Part shown: positions 43,029 through 53,899 of the stretch, one piece after another
Position numbering within the stretch: position 1 is the stretch's first letter
Layout: every line of letters begins with the position of its first letter
Assembly (NCBI GenBank): GCA_018350325.1
Contig: JAEVLN010000005.1
Location: 2,800,142-2,864,141 of the forward strand
DNA: 64,000 nt
Direction: 5' to 3'
Origin: Globodera rostochiensis
Lineage: Eukaryota > Nematoda > Chromadorea > Rhabditida > Heteroderidae
Notes under the pieces: model-generated
Told to the model about the DNA's origin: nothing
Database searches by the model: none
What the model saw: the letters and a program-made list of their open reading frames with translations, nothing else
Program-made: the position numbers and the translations under genes

Positions 43029-44629
43029 TCAAAATTTTTTGGTGCCCGATGCACCACTACTACTTCCGCTGCGCGTTTGTCGGCGTCCGTCCGTTTGGGC
43101 ATTTTTATCTTTTGGCATTTTTTGTGCCATTTCTTCATCACTTTTGTCCAAATCGTCGTCCTCATCTTCTGCTGCTGTTGCATGAGCCGATTTGGAGTCA
43201 AATGATGATAATTGTTGGGAATGCTTTTCACTCGCTAAAGAATTTTTTATTTTAATTTTCTAAATTTATTTTTTTGGTTAAAAAAGATGGAAGAATTTTA
43301 ATGTAATGATTAATTAGTTAAGTCTAAATTAAGATGAAAAGCTACACTTTCTTCCTTCGCTAAATAATTCAAAAAACGCTAAATTGAAATATTATTCAAT
43401 TAAATAAATTAGATAAGCAAAATAATTAAATTTAATTTAAGCGAAAATTAAAATTTACATTTACGCTTTATTCCCTGCCGTTTTAAAGTTGAGTAACCAA
43501 TTTGTTCTTCGGCTTCGTTTTTGTCGGACAATTTCGGGTTTTTCTCTTTTAGCTTAAAATTTTTGTCCTCCAAACTTTCGTCTTCATCAAAATGGTAAAG
43601 TTTTTTTACTGAAAAGGACAAAAAAAAAATGTTTTTAACTCAAAAAATTAGGACAACCCTAGCCAAAATTAAGGAGTTTGTTTGTTTGAAAAATTTCTGG
43701 CCTTTTGAAAGCCATCTGGATGTTTTTGTTTAATAATTAAAAATAGTTGAAAATAAAAATTTTGTTTTTTTAAATTTTTTGCGCACATTTAATGCCATAT
43801 TTCGTCTTCCACGAGACCAACGTGTTTTTGTTGATGTTAAATTGTTCCGCTATTTGTGCATCAGTTGCGCCCGTATTTTTCATTTCAACATATTGTTTCA
43901 TTAATTTTTGTCGTCTTTCCGAAGAAGTCCGTTTACGATCTTTTTCTGAAAATTTTTTGTTTTATTTAAATAATTTTTAGTTAGGTACTTGTCCTGGGGA
44001 TAATTGAGGACGGACGAGAAACAGAATATGATGCCATTTTTGATGGCATTTTTCGATTTATTAGCATTAGTGCCAAAATAGGCATTTATGGTCCAAAAGT
44101 GTCAAAATAGGTAGACATATAATAGAGCCCATTGAAAAAAAACCTGGATCTGGCTTTTTGGAATTGACCTGGATCTGGTTTTTCTGGATTTACCTGGATC
44201 AAAATTCCAGGGTTTCTGGATATCCAGATCCAGGGTGCTCCGACGAGAATACCTGGATTCTGGATCTATAATCCAGAAAAATCCAAGTCTGGATCCAGAT
44301 CCAGTCCGGGCTCTAGCATTTATAGGCACCAAAAAAGTTGCTTCAAATCAAAAAATTTTAACGCAAAAAGGCTGTTTTTTATAAGCTTCTCTCTCCAAAG
44401 CCTATGCGCAAAAAAACTTGGCATTTGTCTAAAAATGCCATCCCTAAGAAAAATAATAATTTACTCGTATTTATCGCCGCCGCCGCCGCCGCCGCCGCCT
44501 GGTCGCTGGAATAATCTGAGTCCTTCGAAGAAGCACTTTGCGTTGGGCCATCAAACACCGAAACATCGCTGTCAGATGATGAGTCTTCCCGCTGCTGCTG
44601 CTGCTCGTCTGATCCGTCCGATTGGGTTT
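43029..44629 (-). CDS. Helix-turn-helix protein with acidic tails (5' end not found)
   Basis: Phase-1 exons on the minus strand are 44629-44465, 43945-43796, 43608-43465 and 43234-43029. The first is acidic and low complexity (SDGSDEQQQQREDSSSDSDV, then poly-Ala). The second is an HTH-like module (QKLMKQYVEMKNTGATDAQI...NINKNTLVSWKTKYG) resembling the modules of the secreted HTH genes at 4,845 and 34,740. The third is charged (HFDEDESLEDKNFKLKEKN). The last has AEDEDDDLDKSDEEMAQKMP and a basic RRQTRSGSS before the stop. The 43796 junction uses a GC donor. The start exon, and whether it has a signal peptide, were not found. A nuclear DNA-binding role is inferred only. Confidence 0.6.
44123..44315. 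mobile_element. Possible MITE with CCTGGATCTGG repeats
   Basis: It begins TAGAGCCC and ends GGGCTCTA. The interior alternates CCTGGATCTGG and CCAGATCCAG. No convincing target duplication. Confidence 0.4.
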
Positions 44630-44765
44630 CTGCTCATTAAGCGAGTAGGTAGTGAGGGGGGGGGGCGTCGTTTGGGCCCGGAAGCCAGGGATGTAACTGG
44701 AGGCCAAAAATGCCCGGAATCCGGAAACCGGTTATTTCCCGGGCCCGGGAACGAGTTTGAGGCGC

Positions 44766-44819
44766 CCTAACGCTCTCGCTCTCTCTCTCTCTCTCTCGCT
44801 CTCTCTCTCGCTCTCTCTG
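44766..44819. repeat. CT microsatellite
   Basis: About 54 bp of (CT)n with CG interruptions. Confidence 0.95.
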
Positions 44820-45414
44820 ATCACAGTCGATCAAAGCAAACTGTTTGGGTATTACAATTTTAGTCCCACGCGGGACTTTGGAACAAAAATAAAGATTCCC
44901 GGGACCATTAACTGAAGTGTTTGACATTTGACAAAAACCGGGACTCCCATGGAGGACATACATATCAGTACTGGCCCCGGGTCACGTGATTCGGACGCGC
45001 CCAAACGACGCCGCGCGCCCACCTTTCAAATGCAAAACTTTTCTCCAAAAAAAAACAATTCTCAAATTCTATCAAAACAAATCATTTGCGAGGATTTGAA
45101 AGCTCTTGATCTCCGTGTGATTAGAGTTATGCTATCAACAACAAAATAAATGTTATGGCTTAAAATTTGATTTTGAAAACAAAACTTATTTTAATAAATA
45201 ATATTAATTAGTTTACAAAAATTTAATTATTAAAAAATAATTAACAACTAAAAAATAAATAACATTAATTAGGTAATTAAAAACGTAACATTATTAATTA
45301 AAAAAATAATAGACAAAATAAATAAATTAAAAAATAAAATTAAACAATTAAAAATAGGTAAATAGCATTAATTAATTAAAAAATTATAATATTAATTAAT
45401 TAAAAATTTAAATT

Positions 45415-47384
45415 TCACCAACTTGGATCATTTGCGGGTAATGAAACTCTGTCAGTGTTTGAGGCTATGTGTTTTGTGCCCGACAATACCGACAAATCTT
45501 TGAATTTGGTGTTCAGACGTACAAACTTTTTTTCTGGCAAATTTTCTAAAATGTTGGCATAATGCGTCATTTTATTAAAATGAAAAGTACCATCGTTGTC
45601 TGATTTCATTTTTGCCGATTTGCCAATTTGTGATGAATTTGAAGAATTCCCTGCTGCGGCACAAAAAATATATATATATTTTAATTTAATTTAATTTGCA
45701 ATTTGTAAATGTGTTTATTGTTGTTACCATTACTTCGTTCCACTGAAAGGCCTTTGATTTTGATGGTAATTTTCCGTTCACGACGACGAAGATTAGATTC
45801 AGAAAATCGATTTGTTAAATTGGCATGCCCTGCGGCATAAAAAAATTAAAATTAAAATTTAAATTAAATAAAAATATATTTTACCCTCGCTACGGCCCAC
45901 AGGTGTGTTGGTAGGCGGTTTAGGAGAAAGATTTCGATTTGTTAAATTGGCGTGCCCTGCGGCACAAAAATTTAAATTCAAATTTAAATAAAAGAAAAAT
46001 ATATTTTACCCTCGCTACGGCCCACAAGTGTGTTGGTAGGCGGCTTAGGAGGAAGATTTCGATTTGTTAAATTGGCGTGCCCTGCGGCACAAAAATTTAA
46101 ATTCAAATTTAAATAAAATAAAAATATATTTTACCCTCGCTACGGCCCACAAGTGTGTTGGCAGGCGGCTTAGGAGGAAGATTCGATTCAGAAAATCGAT
46201 TTGTTAAATTGGCATGCCCTGCGGCACAAAAATTTAAATTTAAATTTAAATGAAAATATATTTACCCTCGCTACGGCCCACAAGTGTGTTGGTAGGCGGC
46301 TTAGGAGGAAGATTCGATCCAGAAAATTGATTTGTTAAATTGGCATGCCCTGCGGCACAAAAATTTAAATTTAAATTTAAATAAAATATATTTACCATAG
46401 CTACGGCCCACAGGTGTGTTGATAGGCGGCTTAGGAGGAAGATTCGATCCAGAAAATCGATTTGTTAAATTGGCATGCCCTGCGGCACAAAAATTTAAAT
46501 TTAAATTTAAATTAAATATATTTACCATAGCTACGGCCCACAGGTGTGTTGATAGGCGCTTTAGGAGGAAGATTCGATTCAGAAAATCGATTTGTTAAAT
46601 TGGCATGCCCTGCGGCACAAAAATTTAAATTTAAATGAAAATATATTTACCATAGCTACAGCCCACAGGTGTGTTTGTTTTGATCATAGGCGTTTTAGGA
46701 CGAATAGCTTCAGAAAATCGATTTGTTAAATTGGCATGCCCTGCGGCATAAAAATTAAAATTTAAATTTAAATCAGAAACGAAAATATAATCACCAGCGA
46801 TCGGTTGCTGATTATGAAAAGGATTATCTTCAGCTGAATTCATTAAATTGTTGTGTCCCGGATATCCAAGATCATATTGAAATAAAATTCTCGAAAAAGA
46901 TTCAAATGATTCATCGGTTTGATCGGAATTAGTGCCGGCCATTTTATGTTCCTGAATTTTTTTTAAAATATAAAATTATGATTTGTTCAAGTCCAATTAT
47001 TTAATTAAATATAATAATTTGCATGTAAACAATCTCTTTTTTCTTTTGTAATAAAAGTAAATGTTGGTTTTAATTTTATTTTAATTTTTTAATTTAAAAT
47101 TGGTACTTGGGCGATAGAGATTCATTTTTTGAGTGCCACGGTTTGTAAATTTTCAAAAATCCTCCCGTCTATTTTAAAACGAAGAATTTTTCTATGTTTT
47201 GGCTTAAAGTGCCGGTGTTTGTTCATCAAATTGATGTATTTAAATTTTAATTTAAACTTAGCCCCTTTTTATTTACCAATTTGTCAGGGTCGCCACTCTT
47301 TTTGCTCTCATCGACAGTTTCTGATTCGGTGGCCAAATAACAGAGAGCGTAAAATAGTGGCCATAACATTTTATGACAAAACAT
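45415..47384 (-). CDS. Secreted protein with eight tandem repeat-coding exons
   Basis: Eleven minus-strand exons join without a break: 47384-47277, 46951-46795, then eight repeat exons (46740-46651, 46609-46526, 46479-46396, 46349-46266, 46218-46135, 46081-46010, 45956-45885, 45829-45728), then 45653-45415. They give 391 residues. The start MFCHKMLWPLFYALCYLATE is a likely signal peptide. Each repeat exon is 72, 84, 90 or 102 bases, phase 1 at both ends, and reads GHANLTNRFSGSNLPPKPP followed by NTPVGRSYG with an NLT glycosylation site. The end of exon 2 (GHNNLMN) looks like a diverged repeat. The C-terminal exon is basic and ends NDPSW. The design, with conserved ends and a copy-number-variable middle, resembles known hypervariable nematode effectors. 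No family was recognised. Confidence 0.82.
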
Positions 47385-49600
47385 AATTTTGCAGATTTAA
47401 AATAAGTATACGAATTGAAAAATGCCAATGTATTAGACTTAAATGAATCAAATCATTGATTGCTTATCGATTGAAAAGCCAATGGCACTGAAAGATTGAG
47501 AAGCATTGGGGGTAAAGCCAACACAACGAAAGGATGAAATATGTAAATGAAAACTAAAAAAGTCAATCAATCAATCGTTTTTGGCATCCATCTTCTGTCC
47601 GTCCAATCAATACGTCTGAATTATGTCAATGAATTTATTATAATTAAATAGAGATAGGATTTTTAGGATTTAACCTATTTTTTGTTTTGCAAACAGGTTT
47701 TGACGAGAAAAGTCCAAAAAGAGCATTAGCTTCTACAGAATTATGAACTTTTTTGAATTGTATAAAAAACATTGAAACGTTATTTGTTAGTCAACCAAAT
47801 CAAAACATTCTTTGGTATCATTTGAAATTGATACTTTTAACAGAAAATGGTTTAGTCGCGATATAACTTTAAAAAAAGGATGACTCAGCGCGCCAAAATG
47901 GCACAAAAATGGCGATTTTCACACATTTTAAGCTATAACTTTTTTGTGGAATGACGGATCGGTTAGCTTTTGCTTGACCAAAGGTTCAACAAACAGAGAG
48001 CTTCTGAATGATAATGATTTTTGATTGATTTGATTTTCTAATAACTAAGTTATGACGATGTGTTGTCTCTGTCCGATTTTTATAAGGAAATTTTGTTTTT
48101 GATAATATTTTATTAAATTTTAAAGTTTCCCTCCCGGTAAAATGCCACCATTCATTTCGCCAACATTGTTAAATTACCCATTTTGTTCTCCCCTCCTTTG
48201 TTTCCATGACAGCGCCGCCACTTTCGCTGCTCTACGGCACAATTCGCGGATGGCATTTGCCCGAGGGCATCCGAACGAATTGTTTTGTCGGCAAAAGGAC
48301 AAAAGCAGAAAATGCCATTGGCGTGTGTGATTGTGCGCTTTTATCAGAGAGGCCACAGATCACCTTCAAGAAAATATAGCATTTTTATGGCATCCGTTTT
48401 TTGCAAATAAACATCGAAAAACATTACAAAACTGATACTTCGAATTTGTATACCTTTTTCTCTATAAAAATGAACAGAAATCTTCGGGAAATTTTCATTT
48501 TTCTCTCGAGAATTTTTCGCAAAGTTCTAAAATATGTCCAAATTTATAGAATTGTGAAAATATGGCAAATACTCGTTTAATTCACAAAAATGTTTAGTAT
48601 TCTTTAAAGGTAACAAAAAATGGAAATCACGCGCGTTTAAAAGGTCGGCCAACTCAGCGCCGGTCATAGTCAACTCAGCGCAATTGTTGTATAAACTCAG
48701 TCTTTTCAGCGCAGCCATTTTGTTCCCGGGTAATTTTATGTATTCCATGAACTTTTGCTACGCTTATTTCAATCCAATTCAGCCCCGGGGGCGCTAATCA
48801 AACCCACACGACCCCTGGCGGGGTGATCAGCTTCACGTCCAAGAAGTCAATGCTCTATTCGTCTGAGATCGGCCGGGACATATTATTTCTTACAAAGTTT
48901 TCATTGCACATAACACATTGAGCTGCTGGCTGAGCTTTTCGTTTCGAATTTTAAAAACGAATTTTCCAATTAGAAAACATAATCAAAATCAATCTTGTAT
49001 AATTTTGTTCCATTATATTTAGGGGAACACTCAAAATTCCCCTAAAAATTGGATCATTTTGTGAGAGTGATGATTCATTCTTTCCTCCTCCATTCATTCA
49101 TTCGATCAGCCGATTTATTTTGCATTCGATTTCCTCCCCCCCCCCCCCACTCACTTCGTCCGCTGCGCGACAAGCCCCGCCTGCGCAAAAATGTTTTAAT
49201 TGCCCTTTTTATGACCTAACTTAAGCACCGCCGTCGTCGTCCGTTGGTTGGGCTGATGAGAAACATTCGCAAAATTTTGATTTTGAATCAATTTCGTTTA
49301 AAACTATTATTTCTTATAAAAAAAACTTGTCTGATAATAACATGGTCATTTTCAAAATGATGGTCAAAATTGCTCATCCCATCCGTCAAGTTCAAGCAGG
49401 TCACCTCTCAAAAATGCTGCCCATTCCTGGCCATTTTGGCACCCACCGGAAATTTCGAGGTGCCGTGTTTATGTTGGCAAAAATTGCCACCAAATTCCTT
49501 TATGAAAGATTTATTTAAAAAATAATATTTTATTATTGATAGTAAAACGTTGTGAGTCATATGGACAGGGGGGGGGGCGCCCGAAGGAACCAATCAAATC
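47385..49600. other. Intergenic, no gene supported
   Basis: A copy of the 12,933 repeat lies at 47,650-47,745. Short open frames at 48,174-48,356 and 48,527-48,748 contain repeated AACTCAGCGC phrases and no domain. AT-rich flanks and a C-run near 49,138 add nothing coding. Confidence 0.45.
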
Positions 49601-52029
49601 CATCCAAATGCGAATCCGGTTTTTTGAATGTTGTCCGCTAAAAAATTTGGGAGGGAGGGGGGCGGGCAAACTTTCCGATACGATTTTTTAAATTTCTCTT
49701 TGCACAACAGAATGCCAAGCAAATGCCAAAAAAAAAAAGGCAATTTTTGTTTGTTGTGTTTGTTGGTCATGTACAATTTTCCCTTTTGCCCAAATGATTG
49801 TATTGCGCTTCCGGGGATACCAAATTGCCCCCCCCCCATCATTTTGGGGAAGAGAGAGAGACAGACGACGCCTTGGGCGTTTTGGAGGGAGAGACGAAGC
49901 GAATTGAAGCCCAACAATTTGTGCACGACACAACAAATATGCGCGTTCCAAATTTCCTCCCCCCCCCATCATCATCTTCTTTCTGTTCACTGTTCTGACA
50001 GACGACACTTGTGCGCCCGGGGCGCTTTTATTTGGTGTGATGAGTCACCCACTACGCGTTTCCCTTTGCGCGCCCCAGGGGCAAAACCAGTTTTTGCCCC
50101 TGGGCGCAATTTTTCAAAAATTTCAAACCGCAGCTGCAAGCGCATAGAGCAAGCGCGCATCCCGTCCTCCACTTAAATATTGAAAGTTTTAAGAATTAAA
50201 ATGCCTCAGGCAATTTTTGTTCGAAAGTTTTCTTGCGCATCGATCGGCGCTGTCACCAGCCAGTGCCACGCCTTGCGCAGCGCACCGGTCGACTGTCACC
50301 AACGCCGGCCCTTTGTTTCTCTTTCTCTGTCTCCTCTCCTTACACTTTCTTTTGGTGGCTCGTTGTTGTGCTCTCTGACCTCCGACAATTTTCGCAAATT
50401 GTACACACTGCCCCAGGGCAGCGGCAGCAGCAGCAATTCCATGCACATGACGACGACAACGACCACCAAAATCCCCCCCCCCCAATTCCCCGTCGATGAA
50501 TGTGCTGCATTCATTCATTCATTCATTCTCCAACCTTTCATGCCCCCCGCTTCCCCTCACAACCGCCGATGAGCACAAAACCATTGTTTTCACACTATTA
50601 GCGCAGTGCGCGCGTACGCATTATGTAAATTTTTGCAAATCGATTTTGGTGCGAAAAGTTTTTCGGGATTGGGGGGTGGACGGGCATAAAAAAGTGTTTG
50701 GGATTGGAGTTGGACAAGCATCGGCGGGATTTTTGCAAAAAGCCGCCAGGCCTGGCTTGGCATACATTTGTAGCTTACAAATTAGGGGTTTTTCGGGATT
50801 TTGACGCTCACATGACTAGCGTTGAGCGGAAGTGGCATTTTATAGAAAATTGCGGGATAAAAAAATGGGGATTTTATAAGACGAAAATGGTTCAAAATCC
50901 CGCGCACAAAAAAGCAAAACAAATGCAGACAAAAATAAAGATTTGTAAAATTTTGAAGAAAAAAAACCGGGACCATATAAAGGAGAATTTCAGTACCATA
51001 AGGGACATTTCAGTCCAGGTCCCAGCTATTCATTCTTGTCCAACCCACGGGACCATATAAAGGAGAATTTCAGTACCACAAGGGACATTTCAGTCCAGGT
51101 CCCAGCTATTCATTCTTGTCCAACCCACATGTTAGCACCCGATTTGGCCCCACAAAAACTCCGATTCCGGGGGGGGGGGGATGGATTCTGTCCGTCCAAC
51201 TGCATTTGACCCACCCAACCAAAAGCAAACAGAACGCCAAATAGTAGCAGCCCACCCAACCAGTTTTGTTCAATTGTTGGTGTTTTTGTTGTTTTTAAAT
51301 CTTTTATTGACTGACTCATTTTCGCGCGGCGATCATAATCTGATCAGAAAGAATGATCACAAATTGCAAATTGCTCCCCTCAGGCGTTGGTTATCTGTCG
51401 AATCGCTTACAGAGCCCACCGATTGTTTTTCATTCACACCCCGCCGCCATTGCATCGACTTCTAAGCTGGCGATTTTCACTCGCTAATAGCTCAAAATTG
51501 CTCTAATTTTAAACAATTGTCTTTAAAATTAATCACCATATGCCAAATTGGGGTTTTTGAGAATCCGTGACAACGAACAAAAGTGCCCACCGGAAATTGT
51601 TCCAAATTTTTTTTTGCTGTAAAAAAAGTTGCAAAAATTTTCATATTTTAATGTTTGGTAAAAGGGTGTGGGGGTGCAAATTGGAAAAACAAAACCCATC
51701 CATTTTCCCCCCAGGCGACGACGGCCTTCAAATTCGTTTGACCTTCAGTTGCGTCAGCCGGGGGGGGGCGTCTCTCTCTGCACTCACTGAAAATGTGCTA
51801 CTGCTTGGCTTGCTTGCCTCTCTGTGTCTGTGGTCATCTCATCACGAGACATTTAAACAAAAAAACGTTGTCGTCCCCATATTTGTAAGCACACAAAATG
51901 GTTAAATTGCTGAAAATTTCATTCGAATGCGAAACGCAATAGCGATATGATGATAGGACTGAGAGGTCCGGGCCTCGGCTTTTCGGCACTTTTCGGTTCT
52001 AGCTTCTACACCACTTAAATACTTTTAAT
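49601..52029. other. Gene-poor stretch with C-runs and weak open frames
   Basis: Frames at 49,628-50,176 and 50,180-50,572 (+) contain GC-rich segments such as KLYTLPQGSGSSSNSMHMT that could be exons. They lack splice or domain support. Several poly-C and poly-G runs shift frames. No gene is proposed. Confidence 0.35.
50969..51128. repeat. 80-bp direct tandem duplication, one mismatch
   Basis: 50,969-51,048 and 51,049-51,128 differ only at CATAAGG/CACAAGG. The unit contains GGGACC...TTTCAGTACC and CTTGTCCAACCC, pieces of the MITE family ends. It looks recent. Confidence 0.9.
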
Positions 52030-52180
52030 TAGAGTTGGTCATTTTTCCCGGTTCCGGGACTAAGGTACTGAAAAAAAGTACAAACGAGTACCTCAGTCCC
52101 GGGTCTCACCGGGATCGGGAAAAAAACCGGTGAAATCCCGTCCCGGTTTTTCCCAAAAATCCCGGTCCCGACCAACTCTA
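52030..52180. mobile_element. hAT-like MITE, 151 bp
   Basis: The ends TAGAGTTGGTC and GACCAACTCTA are perfect inverted repeats. CTTTTAAT flanks both sides exactly. The interior has CCCGGTCCCG-type sequence like the other family members. Confidence 0.88.
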
Positions 52181-53080
52181 CTTTTAATTGGCACCAAAAT
52201 GATTTATCAAAAAAGTTATAAGACGTTTCAAATGTTGTCGGCGCCAAGACCGTCCGGCACCGACACGAGCTTAAAAGTGCCACGGATGTAACACCAGATT
52301 TTGGATTCCGGACATTTTTGGGAGACGGAATTCCAGGATTCCGGCCATTTTTTAACATCCGGTTACATCCTTGGCGGCCTACCCGGGGCGGCGGGTGGTC
52401 GACAAAGTCCCTCCCATTTCTTGCTATTTATACAAAAATATTCAAACCTTTCCCATCGATTTCTTTGAATTTTTATTTAACTCCAAAACCCTAAGATTTT
52501 CTAAAGCAAATTGCTTCAAGACTTTGCGCATTTCTCCGTCAAATAGCGATGGGATTTATACCCAAAAGCGCTACCAGATATCCCCCGATTCTGCGGCGCT
52601 TCTCCTACCCCCCCCCCCCCCCCCTCCCCTCCGGCGATTTGTGACAGTTGGGTGCGCGGAGATTTCATCAACAGATCATCTGCCGCCGGCGGCTGTGAGC
52701 AGGACGGCCTTGGGGGCGGGGGGGGGGGAGGGAATGGCTGCTGAAGTCGGTTGGATGGGTATGCGCAGTGGCAGCCGAAGACGCCGGCGACGGTTGTCCG
52801 TCCCCCGTCGCCCCCTGGGGGGCTCAACGACCGATCCCTCCCTCCCTCCCCCGCTTTCTTTCCCGTCGATTGACTGGGAATGGCTTCGGGGGGAACTTTG
52901 AAATTTGGGCACGAATACAATTTGTGTGTGTGAGTGGCGGCGCTTTGTAAGATGCTCGCGAAAAAACTGGATCAAGCTTTTTGAAATCGCCAAATTTTGA
53001 GTAAAATGCATTTTCAAACGCATTCATTCCCTTCCCCTCAAGGGCATTTATATATATATTCATTCTCCAAATTACTGTAA

Positions 53081-53302
53081 ATGTTCTTCTCACAAAAATA
53101 TGCAATAATTTCATTGTGTGCCCTCGAGGCAAATTTTACAGTATTTATCTTATTTTTACTCTTACTATTTTGCCTTACGGGCATTTGTCGATTTTTCAAT
53201 CGCTTCAAACAAACAAAGAAAGAGTGCGCAAGTGATTGCAATCAGTGCGCCCGCCCCGCTGCTGATCAGAAAAGTTCCGCGGAAGGAATTGAAGATTTAT
53301 AA
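53081..53302 (+). CDS. Possible small single-pass membrane protein, 73 residues
   Basis: The frame from ATG 53,081 has a strong hydrophobic segment (FTVFILFLLLLFCLTGI) followed by a basic stretch (FNRFKQTKK) and a Cys-containing tail ending GIEDL. Topology suggests a signal anchor. An acceptor-like TTTTACAG inside could instead mark an exon. No family recognised. Confidence 0.3.
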   Translation: MFFSQKYAIISLCALEANFTVFILFLLLLFCLTGICRFFNRFKQTKKECASDCNQCARPAADQKSSAEGIEDL

Positions 53303-53899
53303 TCCCCCCCCCCCCCAAAAATTGTCGTCGTCTTCTCTTTGCATCTCTTCTTCCCCCCACGGCGTTGTGTTGTTTGATCGGACAAATTTCGCATGCGTAC
53401 GGCTGCGCAAAACTTCCACTGATATTCACTCCTTACCCGGGAGGAATGTAACCGGTTTCCGGCATTCCGGACATTTTTGGGTCCGGAATGCCAGATTTTG
53501 GACCCCGGACTTTTTGGCACCGAAATTTTCACAAATTTGTATCATTTTTCCAGACAATGATAACTAGAGTTAAAACTGGATATTATCCGGGCGTCCCGGA
53601 TACCGGATAGCTCCGTCCGGATGCCGGGTAATTTGGCTGGGGTTATAACCTTTGAAATCTTTTAATCATTTTTAATACTTTTTTGTAATTATTTGCAATT
53701 TCAAAATTTTAAAATTAATTTTAAATTTTTATGTCCGGAATTCCGGTTTAAGAACATTTTTTGGCGGTTACATCCCTGCTCCTTACGTTTTATTCGAACA
53801 TTTTGCATGCACATTTTTGCAAATTCACCAATTCTATAAGTATTTTATGTTTTATGTTTATTGTTTCTTAGAAATTTTTAAATTTTCAGAAAATTTAAA

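Noticed and set aside
44120..44320. MITE at 44,123-44,315 as a confirmed hAT insertion
   Set aside because: Ends are inverted, but flanking 8-mers (ACATATAA, GCATTTAT) do not match, so target duplication could not be shown. It is kept only as a low-confidence element.
52371..53023. Open frames with Pro/Arg/Gly-rich translations on both strands
   Set aside because: They span poly-C and poly-G runs, overlap on both strands, and have no conserved motif.
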